Assembly (NCBI GenBank): GCA_947504205.1
Contig: CANNGL010000003.1
Location: forward strand, 62,001-126,000
Direction of reading: 5' to 3'
Source of the DNA: an uncultured Litoreibacter sp.
Lineage (GTDB): Bacteria > Pseudomonadota > Alphaproteobacteria > Rhodobacterales > Rhodobacteraceae
Length of the DNA: 64,000 bases
The notes beneath the pieces were generated by a model. It worked only from the letters and a program-made list of their open reading frames with translations. It did not search any database and was not told the origin of the DNA. The position numbers and the translations under genes were made by a program. Each line of letters begins with the position of its first letter. Positions within the stretch are counted from its first letter, which is position 1. Of this stretch, positions 9,100 through 17,699 are shown piece after piece.

Positions 9100-10617
9100 A
9101 TGCCAAATCCGCTTTTTGATGAACTCTTCGCGCCATACTTGGGAAGCTCTCAGACGTTTCTGACATTGGCGGACGGCACAACGATATCGCACGACGCTTT
9201 CCTGAAACAAGCGGCGCAGTTTTCTCACGCCCTGCGTGATCTCGGACTTCGGCCCGGGGACAGGTTAGCCGTTCAAATCGAAAAGTCTCCGGAGGCGTTG
9301 GCGATCTACGCTGCGGCGGTCGCCGCTGGTGTGATCTTCCTGCCGCTAAACACGGCTTACACCACGTCCGAGCTTGAGTATTTCATAGACAACAGTAGCG
9401 CCAAGCTGGTGATCTGCGGCCCTGATAAACAGGAAAGTCTTGCGGAAATTGCTTTCAAAATTGGAAGCAATGTTGAAACACTGGACGCTCACGGCCAAGG
9501 TAGCTTGGTCGATATTGCCAGAGACAAATCGACTAAGTTCCACGTTGCGGATCGTGGTGCGGATGACCTTGCTGCTTTCCTTTATACCTCCGGCACGACC
9601 GGTCGATCCAAAGGGGCGATGCTCACACAGGATAACTTACTGTCAAACGCACAACTTCTGTCGGAATACTGGCAATTCACGTCCGAAGATGTGCTTCTGC
9701 ACGCGCTTCCAATTTTCCACACTCATGGGCTCTTCGTAGCAACAAATGTGGTGCTTGCCTCTGGTGGCTCGATGATCTTCCTGCCTCAGTTCGACATTGA
9801 TCAGATGATAGACGATCTGCCCAAAAGCACGTCGATGATGGGTGTACCAACATTTTACACACGACTGCTTTCAGACGCACGTTTTGACAAGCAACTTACC
9901 CAACATATGCGTCTGTTTATCTCAGGAAGCGCTCCGTTGCTGGCTGAGACGCATATACAATTCGAAGCGCGTACTGGTCACAGGATCCTCGAACGATATG
10001 GGATGACCGAGACGAACATGAATACCTCAAATCCGTATTCGGGTGAACGTCGCGCTGGAACAGTAGGCCACCCATTGCCTGGTGTGGAGCTCAAGATAAC
10101 CGATCCTGCAAAAGGCTCTGAACTGGCTGTGGGCGAGATCGGTCAAATCGAAGTTCGCGGCAGAAATGTCTTCAAAGGCTACTGGCAGATGCCCGAAAAA
10201 ACCGCGGCTGAGTTGCGGGAAGATGGTTTCTTTATCACCGGTGATTTGGGCCGGATTGACGCTGACGGATACGTCCACATCGTGGGGCGCAACAAAGACC
10301 TGATCATTTCCGGTGGGTACAACATATACCCCAAGGAAATTGAGCTAATTCTGGATGAACAACCAGGTGTTCAGGAAAGCGCAGTGGTGGGCGTACCACA
10401 TCCTGACTTTGGCGAAACGGTCGTTGGTGTCATCGTAGCAGATGATGAGACGAGCCCTGATCTAAAAAAAATCAGCGATGCCATCTCAGGCATATTGGCA
10501 CGCTTCAAGCATCCCAAAAAACTGGTGATCGTGGACGAGCTGCCGCGAAACACGATGGGTAAAGTTCAGAAAAATCTTTTGAGAGACCGTTTCGCTGACA
10601 GCTTCATGCCTCACTAG
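9100..10617 (+). CDS. matB: Malonyl-CoA synthetase MatB
   Basis: A 505-residue AMP-forming ligase that makes malonyl-CoA from malonate, ATP and CoA. It carries LYTSGTTGRSKGAM, the ERYGMTETNMNTSNPY adenylation block, the TGDLGRID hinge and the C-terminal lysine region RNTMGKVQKN. The conserved HALPIFHTHGLFVATNV and RLFISGSAPLLAETH stretches agree closely with Rhizobium MatB. It closes the mat operon, so imported malonate would be activated here and decarboxylated by MatA to acetyl-CoA. The start is the first ATG, with GAGAG six bases upstream. It is unrelated in role to the ACSF2-like ligase at the left end. Confidence 0.95.
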   Translation: MPNPLFDELFAPYLGSSQTFLTLADGTTISHDAFLKQAAQFSHALRDLGLRPGDRLAVQIEKSPEALAIYAAAVAAGVIFLPLNTAYTTSELEYFIDNSSAKLVICGPDKQESLAEIAFKIGSNVETLDAHGQGSLVDIARDKSTKFHVADRGADDLAAFLYTSGTTGRSKGAMLTQDNLLSNAQLLSEYWQFTSEDVLLHALPIFHTHGLFVATNVVLASGGSMIFLPQFDIDQMIDDLPKSTSMMGVPTFYTRLLSDARFDKQLTQHMRLFISGSAPLLAETHIQFEARTGHRILERYGMTETNMNTSNPYSGERRAGTVGHPLPGVELKITDPAKGSELAVGEIGQIEVRGRNVFKGYWQMPEKTAAELREDGFFITGDLGRIDADGYVHIVGRNKDLIISGGYNIYPKEIELILDEQPGVQESAVVGVPHPDFGETVVGVIVADDETSPDLKKISDAISGILARFKHPKKLVIVDELPRNTMGKVQKNLLRDRFADSFMPH

Positions 10618-10719
10618 CGTACGGAGAACCGGCTGACGGGCAGAGTAATTAACGCAGCCTTCACCCAGTTCGGTGATGATTCAACGGATGGGAACTGATT
10701 CCCAGTTGGACGACGGCGT

Positions 10720-12900
10720 ATGGATTTATCTGCGTTTGAGCGCGATATGGCGCATGAGCGACGTGCCAGGCTAAGCGCCGAACGGCGTTTGGTTCAAAAG
10801 GAGCGCGAGCTACAAGCGGCTAACAGACAGCTTTCCAATCATGCACTTTCACTCTCGTCACAGATTATTAATCAACGTGAGACCGTGAAAGATCTTGAAG
10901 GTCAGAACAACCAGTTTTCTGAAGATCTCGAAAAAGCGACAAAGAAAGCGGTCACTATCGAAAAGCTTCTTTGGAACGCGCTCGACAGCATGCGTGACGG
11001 CTTCGCACTCTTCGACGAAGACCGCAGGTTGGTTGCCGCGAACCGCAATTATCTCAGCATCTCAGACGATCCCAGTGCGATCAAGCCAGGCAGCGACGTC
11101 GAAGATATTCTAGACTATTGCCTTGATGAAGGCGTCTTCGACCTGAATGGCGAAGCGGAGGACGAATGGTTTGATTGGATGCATTCGCGCTGGGACAACG
11201 CTCAAATCGAACCAATCACGCTGAAGCTTTTTACCGGGCAATATCTCCAGCTGATTGATCGGCACACTTCCGAAGGTGGCGTCGTTTCTTTGGTACTCGA
11301 TATCACAGATACCATTTCCCGCGAAAACGATTTGCGCGAGGCCAGAGATAACGCTCAGGCGGCTGACCGTGCCAAGTCCACATTCCTCGCGAAGATGAGC
11401 CACGAATTGCGCACACCCATGAACGGGGTGGTTGGTATGGCCGAACTGTTGCTGGAGGGTGAGGAAGATGATGAGCGAAGACTTTTTGCAAGGACGATAA
11501 AATCGTCGGGCGAAGCCCTTCTGGAAATCATCAACGATGTTCTAGATTTCTCGAAGATCGAAGCAGATAAGCTGGTGTTAAAGCCCAAACCCTTCGATCT
11601 CGAAAGGCTGATGCAGGAAGTCGCACTTATTGTTGAGCCGACTGTGAATCAAAAGGGTCTCAGCTTTCAAATCGACTACGACAAGTTCTTGCCAACAGCG
11701 TTTGTCGCCGATCCGGGTCGACTGCGACAGATCATGACAAACCTCGTCGGAAATGCCGTGAAATTCACGGAGAAGGGTCATGTTCTGATCCGCGTCTTGG
11801 GCATTCAGTCAGACGATCGCAAGACCTGCGATATTCATGTCACCGTCGAAGATACCGGGATCGGAATAGACCCCTCGATGGCCGAGCATATCTTTGGGGA
11901 ATTCAACCAAATCGAAGAAGACGCCAACCGAAAATATGAAGGCACTGGGTTGGGATTGGCTATTAGTCGAAAGCTGATCGAGCATATGGGCGGAAGTGTG
12001 TGGCTGGAAAGCGTGAAGGGCGAAGGTTCATGTTTCGGCTTCAAGCTTACACTTCCAACCGCTGAGGCCCTTTTGAGCAGAGGCATTAAGCCGAATGTAG
12101 AGTTTGAGACGGCTCTCATCGTGGAATCAAATCGTCTCGATGCGTTGATGCTATCCAGACAGCTGGAGCTTTTGGACATCGATGTGCAGATCACTGAGGA
12201 CTGGAGCGCAGCAGAACCGCTACTCAAAAAAGATAGTCACGATCTGGTCTTCATATCAGAACGTTTTCGATCGCAGTCGGCAGGTGGTTCAAATTTTGTG
12301 TGGATTGTTTCAGATCCGGATTCAGCACCAGCAGGCCATTTTCTTACAAAGCCATTGCTTATGAAGGCCTTGAGCGATCTCATGTTGAGCCTCTCTCTGG
12401 GCGACAAGCAACCTGTCATTTCAGCGGAGAAGGCGGAGCAAATTGATGCCAAGGAGATCGCGGTGGTGGTTTCTGAGGACGTTGGAACAGAAAGCGAAGA
12501 AAACCCGAAATTTGTTGTCCTTGCGGCAGAAGACAACAAGACCAACCAACTCGTCTTCAAAAAAATGATCAAGGGTTTAGACATTGAGCTGGTCATGGCC
12601 AATAATGGCCGCGAGGCTGTGGAGTCTTTTCAGCAGATCAACCCGGACATCATCTTTATGGACATCTCAATGCCGGAAATGGACGGCTTAGAGGCGACAA
12701 AACGAATTAGAGAACTGGAAAGTGAGCTGCAGTTGCCTGCCACCAGAATCATAGCAATGACAGCTCATGCAGTTGATGGCGACAAAGAGAGAATAACCGC
12801 GTCAGGGCTCGACCACTATATGACCAAACCCTTGAAAAAAGCCCTGATCCACGACCACATCCTGTCCTCGAAAGCGCCAGAAGGCGAAAGCGTCAAATAG
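10720..12900 (+). CDS. Soluble hybrid sensor histidine kinase with pseudo-receiver and receiver
   Basis: This 726-residue kinase has no membrane segment. Domains in order: N-terminal coiled coil (residues ~5-85); PAS-like sensor (~85-198); HisKA with phospho-acceptor His228 in KMSHELRTPMNG; HATPase with Asn345 in NLVGNAVKF, DTGIGI and GTGLGLAIS; a degenerate receiver (~464-560) in which the expected aspartate strand reads DLVFISER; and an intact receiver (~597-715) with acidic pocket ED, acceptor Asp648 in FMDISMPEMDG and lysine in TKPLKK. No output domain follows, so phosphate must pass to a separate partner, which is not nearby. The 3' end overlaps the convergent asparaginase gene by eight bases. 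The signal is unknown. Confidence 0.9.
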   Translation: MDLSAFERDMAHERRARLSAERRLVQKERELQAANRQLSNHALSLSSQIINQRETVKDLEGQNNQFSEDLEKATKKAVTIEKLLWNALDSMRDGFALFDEDRRLVAANRNYLSISDDPSAIKPGSDVEDILDYCLDEGVFDLNGEAEDEWFDWMHSRWDNAQIEPITLKLFTGQYLQLIDRHTSEGGVVSLVLDITDTISRENDLREARDNAQAADRAKSTFLAKMSHELRTPMNGVVGMAELLLEGEEDDERRLFARTIKSSGEALLEIINDVLDFSKIEADKLVLKPKPFDLERLMQEVALIVEPTVNQKGLSFQIDYDKFLPTAFVADPGRLRQIMTNLVGNAVKFTEKGHVLIRVLGIQSDDRKTCDIHVTVEDTGIGIDPSMAEHIFGEFNQIEEDANRKYEGTGLGLAISRKLIEHMGGSVWLESVKGEGSCFGFKLTLPTAEALLSRGIKPNVEFETALIVESNRLDALMLSRQLELLDIDVQITEDWSAAEPLLKKDSHDLVFISERFRSQSAGGSNFVWIVSDPDSAPAGHFLTKPLLMKALSDLMLSLSLGDKQPVISAEKAEQIDAKEIAVVVSEDVGTESEENPKFVVLAAEDNKTNQLVFKKMIKGLDIELVMANNGREAVESFQQINPDIIFMDISMPEMDGLEATKRIRELESELQLPATRIIAMTAHAVDGDKERITASGLDHYMTKPLKKALIHDHILSSKAPEGESVK

Positions 12901-13882
12901 AAGCCATAAGGTGGGGGTTAGTCCGCATCTCACCCGTTTCGATACCGCGCCAGTTCGTAATCGGGCCTGACAAGCGCCGTTTGGCTGCGGGGTTCTCTCG
13001 GTCCACAATGCCATATCGTATGAGCATGGCGGCGACTGCGGCTTCCGCCGCACGGGTCGTGCCATCTGCGGCTTTGATTGCGATCCCAAGCCTCTGATCG
13101 GGCAGAACGGCCACGAATACCCCCTCGGCTCCGGTCTTGATTGCCGCACGATGGTTCGCTGCGCGCATCAACTCGGTGCAAGCACGTCCTTCACCTGCAA
13201 CAAGGTCCGGATGTTTCATCATTGCATTCACAAGCTGCGCGCGTGCGCCATTACCTGATGAACCAGTCATCTTTGCCATAGCGCGCGCCAACCCGGTCAG
13301 GGTGGTCAAGAAGTTCGGCGCAGAACAACCATCAATGCCATAGCCAGGAGAGGCCATGCCCGTCATTTCTTCAAAGCTTTGCCGAACTGCTAGTTGGACA
13401 GGATGATCTATCTCCAGATACTCAGGCCCGGCACCCAAATGCCGGGCAAGGGTTAAGAATCCACTGTGCTTACCAGAGCAGTTGTTGTGCATCTGACAGG
13501 GGCTCTGACCGTTACGGATCAACTCATCCCGTGCGTCTTTATCTGACGGCTCCTGTGCCCCACACCTGAACGCAGTGTCATCAAGCTGTAGATGGGCAAG
13601 CCACTTGGTAACACGGTCGGTATGAATCGATGCACCCTGATGCGATGCGCAAGCCAAAGCCAAATGTTCTGATTTCAGCCCAAACGCCTTGGCAGCACCA
13701 CTTTCAATCAGCGGCAGCGCTTGTAACATTTTGCACGAGGATCGCGGAAACACCTCAAGATCGGGATCACCCCAGGCTTCGCGCACCTCACCAGAGGCAT
13801 CGCAGACCACGACGTGACCAAAATGTTGAGACTCCAGATGACCCCCACGCCATATATCGACCAGCTTTTCTGGTTGTGTCAT
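12893..13882 (-). CDS. L-asparaginase, Rhizobium etli type (Asparaginase_II family)
   Basis: A 329-residue enzyme expected to hydrolyse asparagine to aspartate and ammonia. It belongs to the Asparaginase_II family typified by R. etli asparaginase, unrelated to the E. coli enzymes. The residues known for ReAV are all found: Arg47, Ser48 and Lys51 in FPRSSCKML, Cys135 and Lys138 in NNCSGKHSG, and a zinc-site cysteine (Cys186 here) in GIDGCSAPN. No signal peptide is present, so it is cytosolic. TAGGAG lies in front of the ATG. It is convergent with the hybrid kinase, overlapping it by eight bases. Confidence 0.9.
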   Translation of the reverse strand: MTQPEKLVDIWRGGHLESQHFGHVVVCDASGEVREAWGDPDLEVFPRSSCKMLQALPLIESGAAKAFGLKSEHLALACASHQGASIHTDRVTKWLAHLQLDDTAFRCGAQEPSDKDARDELIRNGQSPCQMHNNCSGKHSGFLTLARHLGAGPEYLEIDHPVQLAVRQSFEEMTGMASPGYGIDGCSAPNFLTTLTGLARAMAKMTGSSGNGARAQLVNAMMKHPDLVAGEGRACTELMRAANHRAAIKTGAEGVFVAVLPDQRLGIAIKAADGTTRAAEAAVAAMLIRYGIVDRENPAAKRRLSGPITNWRGIETGEMRTNPHLMASI

Positions 13883-14051
13883 TCCCGTCTCCTACCGAAG
13901 CGAAAAACCGCTAATGGGCCTTCCCCAATGCATGCATTTTAGGTTAAAGTTTTGCAATCGAGTATTGAACATGATGTTCTTGGTAGACACGAACCCGAAA
14001 AGGGTCATGAGGGACATCAAAGAGGCAGAAACAGCGGGAGCTGTGATAAAG

Positions 14052-14582
14052 ATGACGAATATCGTTAAAGGGGCCGTTTCGGCCATCGCACTTTCGTGCA
14101 TCGCTAGCTTTGCGATTGCACAAGAACAATCGACAAACCGTGTTTTCGCAAAAACCGATTGGAGCGTTTTTGTAGAAAGCAACCCAACTCAGTGCTGGGT
14201 CGTTTCCAGCCCAAAAGAGACCGTGAACACCAAAGATGGTCGGGTTGTTGCGGTTAACCGGGGCGACATCTTGATGTTTGTGAGCTATTGGCCCGGGTCA
14301 CAAAAGCTTGGAGAAGTGTCGTTCACCGGCGGGTATCCCTTCGCCGACGGATCGACGGTTTCACTTCAAATTGGTGAGACACGATTCGAGTTGTTCACTT
14401 CGGGTGAGTCGGCTTGGGCCGCATCACCATCTGACGACAACAAGATCATTACCGCCATGAAGCGCGGTGCAGATGCGGTGATTTCAGGCGTTTCCAGCCG
14501 AAACACCAAGACTCAGGACAAGTTCAGCCTGCTTGGATTTACAGCCGCCCTGGAGGACGCTGAGAAGCGTTGTTCTTCCTAA
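14052..14582 (+). CDS. Invasion-associated locus B (IalB)-like secreted protein
   Basis: This 176-residue protein has a cleavable signal peptide (MTNIVKGAVSAIALSCIASFAIAQ region). The rest fits the IalB family of alphaproteobacterial periplasmic proteins: a DWSVFVE strand near the N-terminus, CWVVSSPKE, a central FVSYWPG, and a C-terminal FSLLGFTAALEDAEKRC with paired cysteines. The frame is open back to 13914, but only the ATG at 14052 has GGGAG upstream and gives a normal signal peptide. In Bartonella the family name refers to erythrocyte invasion, but most members are of unknown function and no such role should be assumed here. Confidence 0.82.
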   Translation: MTNIVKGAVSAIALSCIASFAIAQEQSTNRVFAKTDWSVFVESNPTQCWVVSSPKETVNTKDGRVVAVNRGDILMFVSYWPGSQKLGEVSFTGGYPFADGSTVSLQIGETRFELFTSGESAWAASPSDDNKIITAMKRGADAVISGVSSRNTKTQDKFSLLGFTAALEDAEKRCSS

Positions 14583-14597
14583 AAACATCGAGAAATC

Positions 14598-14630
14598 CGA
14601 GACGGAACACCGCTGCCAGGCTCCGTCTCG
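14598..14630 (+). terminator. Hairpin after the IalB-like gene, no U-tract
   Basis: CGAGACGGA (14598-14606) pairs perfectly with TCCGTCTCG (14622-14630) across a 15-base loop, 16 bases after the stop codon. No T-run follows, so it may be a weak terminator or an mRNA-stabilising stem. Confidence 0.45.
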
Positions 14631-14676
14631 ATAAACAACAAGATCGGGCCAAACCGATCATCTAAGGGCAGCAGTC

Positions 14677-15288
14677 ATGGTAACTCGATCGAGCCGGATT
14701 CAGTCTAATAGTCCTCCGGAAGTTGCAGCGAGCCTGCACTGTTTGAACCCTGGGCTGACTGCAGGAACCAGCCTGATGACAGGACGCGGTGAACGTTTTG
14801 TCGAAGATCTTCGGTCTGGCGATCAGGTTCTGACCAAAGACTATGGTCTTCAATCAGTCAAAGCCGTTTATATTCACGATGTTGATCTATCCGAAGCGCC
14901 TGAACTCAGGCCTATTCTTGTGCGCGCAAACACATTCGGTGCGCGATCCTCCAGCCGGGCTCTTTTCCTCTCACCCTATCAAAGGGTGGCACTACGCCAT
15001 CCCCTATTCGAGCTGTTCTTCGGTACGTCCGAGGTGTTGTTACGCGCGGAGTTTCTGATTGAGCACCCCGGTGTATCGTCGGCGAGTGGACCATCCTCAG
15101 TGACCTATGTTTCGCTAAATTTTGCTATGCATCAACTCTTGTACTGCGGAGATTTGGCCGTGGACACAGGTGGCACACTGGTATCAAGTTCTCGTCCAAC
15201 GCTATCAAAAGAAAATACACGCGTTGCGCTAAATGTTCTCGGACACCGGCCTACGACAGAGCCTCGTTTTGCGGCCGTTTTGCACTAA
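14677..15288 (+). CDS. Hint (hedgehog/intein) domain protein, apparently without the splicing cysteine
   Basis: The 203-residue product is almost entirely one Hint_2-type domain. The N-terminal block reads GLTAGTSLMTGRGERFVEDL, followed by SGDQVLTKDYG, LSPYQRVAL and VYVSL-type strands typical of roseobacterial Hint proteins. In self-processing members the block opens with Cys; here the corresponding place is Leu in NPGLTAGTS, and the later histidine motif (usually LSPxHRV) reads LSPYQRV. Autoprocessing is therefore unlikely. No signal peptide or partner domain is present. A TGTTAACA-containing gap of about 60 bases separates it from rlmN. Its role is unknown. Confidence 0.78.
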   Translation: MVTRSSRIQSNSPPEVAASLHCLNPGLTAGTSLMTGRGERFVEDLRSGDQVLTKDYGLQSVKAVYIHDVDLSEAPELRPILVRANTFGARSSSRALFLSPYQRVALRHPLFELFFGTSEVLLRAEFLIEHPGVSSASGPSSVTYVSLNFAMHQLLYCGDLAVDTGGTLVSSSRPTLSKENTRVALNVLGHRPTTEPRFAAVLH

Positions 15289-15350
15289 CCTGTTAACAGA
15301 CTTCAATTAGTCCTATATGACGTCCATTCACCTGATTGGAGCATTGAACG

Positions 15351-16541
15351 ATGGCCAGTGACGCCTCCAGCCCGATTACGCAAGATGTCCTTACGCTTCC
15401 GCGCAAACTCCCTGCAGAAGCGCTGACAAATCTTGTCGGCCTGACCCGGGACCAGATGCGCGAAGCATTGCTTGGTGTCGGAACACCCGAGAAACAGGTG
15501 AAGATGCGTGTTGGGCAGGTCTGGCAATGGCTCTACCAGAAAGGTGTCCGAAGCTTTGACGAAATGACCAATCTCTCGAAGGATTATCGTGCCCTTCTGT
15601 CGGATAATTTCACCATCTCATTGCCAGAAGTCGTGAGCCGGCAGGTCAGCGATGACGGTACGCGTAAATACCTTGTGCGCATTGCTGGCGGCCATGAGGT
15701 CGAAGTTGTCTATATTCCGGAAGAAAATCGGGGAACGCTTTGTGTGTCATCGCAGGTCGGTTGCACGCTGACATGCTCCTTTTGTCATACCGGAACCCAG
15801 AAACTTGTGCGTAATTTGACTGCCGGCGAGATTATCGGTCAGGTGATGTTGGCGCGTGATGATCTGGGTGAGTGGCCTGAACCCGGCCGGAACCCAAAAG
15901 ACGAAACCCGCTTGCTGTCAAATATCGTCTTAATGGGAATGGGCGAACCTCTCTATAACTTCGAGAATGTTCGCGACGCGATGAAAATAGCGATGGATCC
16001 TGAGGGGATCAGCCTTTCTCGTAGGCGCATCACCCTGTCGACTTCGGGCGTCGTGCCCGAGATCGCCCGCACCGCCGAAGAAATCGGATGCCTATTGGCA
16101 ATATCGTTTCATGCCACAACCGACAACGTTCGTGACAAGCTTGTCCCAATTAACAAGCGTTGGAATATCGAGGAACTGCTTGGGGCGTTGAAAGAATATC
16201 CACGTTTGTCGAACAGCGAGCGTATTACGTTCGAGTACGTAATGCTTAAGGGCGTGAACGATAGCGACGAAGACGCCCGTCGGCTGATTAAACTGATTTC
16301 CGGCATTCCAGCCAAGATAAACTTGATACCGTTTAACGAATGGCCCGGTGCACCATACAAGCGGTCAGACTGGAAGCGGATCAAAGCCTTCGCGGATATC
16401 ATTTACAAGGCCGGGTATGCTTCCCCTATCCGAACGCCCCGCGGGGAAGATATCATGGCCGCCTGTGGTCAGCTCAAATCTGCAACGGAGCGTGCGCGGA
16501 AGTCTCGCGCTCAAATCGCAGCGGAGTCAGGCTTGACCTGA
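15351..16541 (+). CDS. rlmN: Dual-specificity 23S rRNA/tRNA (adenine-C2)-methyltransferase RlmN
   Basis: A 396-residue radical-SAM enzyme that methylates A2503 of 23S rRNA and A37 of some tRNAs at C2. The N-terminal RNA-binding domain (residues ~22-95) precedes the radical-SAM core with cluster cysteines Cys138, Cys142 and Cys145 in [12 protein letters not shown]. The conserved MGMGEPL and RRITLSTSG stretches follow, and the catalytic Cys372 lies in MAACGQL near the C-terminus. It is transcribed alone and ends in a strong bidirectional terminator. Confidence 0.96.
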   Translation: MASDASSPITQDVLTLPRKLPAEALTNLVGLTRDQMREALLGVGTPEKQVKMRVGQVWQWLYQKGVRSFDEMTNLSKDYRALLSDNFTISLPEVVSRQVSDDGTRKYLVRIAGGHEVEVVYIPEENRGTLCVSSQVGCTLTCSFCHTGTQKLVRNLTAGEIIGQVMLARDDLGEWPEPGRNPKDETRLLSNIVLMGMGEPLYNFENVRDAMKIAMDPEGISLSRRRITLSTSGVVPEIARTAEEIGCLLAISFHATTDNVRDKLVPINKRWNIEELLGALKEYPRLSNSERITFEYVMLKGVNDSDEDARRLIKLISGIPAKINLIPFNEWPGAPYKRSDWKRIKAFADIIYKAGYASPIRTPRGEDIMAACGQLKSATERARKSRAQIAAESGLT

Positions 16542-16568
16542 GCCGCTAGGTGCGTTTTTCCAAAGAAA

Positions 16569-16600
16569 AAAGGGACGGTCGCTTTCGCAACCGTCCCTTT
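16569..16600. terminator. Bidirectional terminator between rlmN and the small secreted-protein gene
   Basis: AAAGGGACGGT (16569-16579) pairs with ACCGTCCCTTT (16590-16600). An A-run precedes and T residues follow the stem, so it can end transcripts arriving from rlmN on the plus strand and from the convergent small gene on the minus strand. Confidence 0.88.
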
Positions 16601-16621
16601 CTAACTAGATCGCTCTGAAGC

Positions 16622-16801
16622 TTAGCTGGAAGCAGCTGCTGCAGCCAGAACCAAGAAGAGCAGTGGAATAAAGATCCCACCAGCAGAAGAAGAAGTCTCT
16701 TCAACAATTACTGGCTCTTCGATGATTGGGTCAGACAGACCGCCAGCGAAAGCAGTGGAAGCAGCCAGCGTGAAAGCGGTGGCGAGTGCGAGTTTTTTCA
16801 T
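16622..16801 (-). CDS. Small signal-peptide protein with hydrophobic Ala/Ser-rich tail
   Basis: A 59-residue protein: signal-like N-terminus (MKKLALATAFTLAASTAFAG), an acidic middle (DPIIEEPVIVEETSSS), then a single hydrophobic helix (GGIFIPLLFLVLAAAAASS) at the C-terminus. If the first segment is cleaved, the remainder would be an exported peptide held by its C-terminal helix. The frame extends to 16834, but ATG 16801 has GGAGG eight bases upstream. A strong terminator lies after it. Proteins of this plan are, as I recall, common in Rhodobacteraceae, without known function. Confidence 0.75.
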   Translation of the reverse strand: MKKLALATAFTLAASTAFAGGLSDPIIEEPVIVEETSSSAGGIFIPLLFLVLAAAAASS

Positions 16802-16954
16802 CTTAATATCCTCCAAGATACGCCCGACGGACATGGATCATCCATGCCCCTACCAGGCACCCAAGACTGTACCTCGTGTATTTGTATAATCAGCTAAGCC
16901 TATGAAAGACAATGCTGTGGCACCCAAGGTTAAGTCGAACTGATCAGATTGTCG

Positions 16955-17548
16955 TCAAATTAGCAACACCTGCGTGCCGACCGCCGCCTTGCTGAATACC
17001 TCTGCAATATGCTCGTTGTAGAGTCCGATGCAGCCATTCGAAGATCGTCGTCCGATTTTGCGCGTGTCATGGGTTCCGTGGATGCGATAGTACTTCCACG
17101 ATAGATAAAGGGCGTGGGTCCCAAGCGGATTATCTGGCCCGGGCCCGACGAAATCTGGCCATTCCGGGTTTCGTTTCTTCATCGCAGGCGTCGGTGCCCA
17201 AGAGGGTCCGTCTACCTTGCGAATGACTTGTGTACGCCCACGACGCGTCAGATCTTCGGACAGTGGCACAGACGACGGATATAGTTTGTAGCCACCATCT
17301 TCGGTCCACATATGCAGAGCGCGACTATCTATATCGACCAGAATCGCGCCTTTTCTGAGGTTATTGAAATATGGCTGCCAATCCAGCGACCGGAAACTTG
17401 AGATGTTACGCCGCACAACTTCAGTGATGTCACGCTCAACTTCTGTTGTGTTAGCGCTCTGAGCAATAGCCGGCGCTGCCAACCCGGAGGCGGCTGCGCT
17501 CAAAAGGAAATTACGGCGGCTCAGAGCGATCAAATTTTTCTTGTCCAT
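16955..17548 (-). CDS. L,D-transpeptidase family protein (YkuD), Tat-exported
   Basis: A 197-residue periplasmic enzyme predicted to form 3-3 crosslinks in peptidoglycan or to attach proteins to it. The N-terminus has a twin-arginine signal (SRRNFLLSAAASGLAAPAIA). The YkuD domain carries the catalytic motif YRIHGTHD plus SSNGCIGL, with nucleophilic Cys in NGCIGL. The frame reaches 17575, but ATG 17548 is preceded by GAGGGGAG. It is one of two YkuD genes within 2 kb, separated by a CAP-domain lipoprotein on the other strand. Confidence 0.9.
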   Translation of the reverse strand: MDKKNLIALSRRNFLLSAAASGLAAPAIAQSANTTEVERDITEVVRRNISSFRSLDWQPYFNNLRKGAILVDIDSRALHMWTEDGGYKLYPSSVPLSEDLTRRGRTQVIRKVDGPSWAPTPAMKKRNPEWPDFVGPGPDNPLGTHALYLSWKYYRIHGTHDTRKIGRRSSNGCIGLYNEHIAEVFSKAAVGTQVLLI

Positions 17549-17699
17549 GAGACTCCCCTCATTTGGAATAGCCATTAAATATGGCTAGAATGCCGCAATC
17601 GCAAATCAAACATTTTCGTGATCGGCTATTTTCCGCAGCACCGTTTGATACATCCATCAGTTGGGTTTAAGGAATCCGGAAACCTAGGGGCCTTTTGCT

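Noticed and set aside
10689-10704. Short inverted repeat TGGGAA-CTGA-TTCCCA ahead of the hybrid kinase
   Set aside because: Six base pairs only and no T-run; too weak to call an operator or terminator.
13914-14051. Upstream extension of the IalB-like gene
   Set aside because: It would hide the signal peptide and has no ribosome site; it is most likely promoter sequence.
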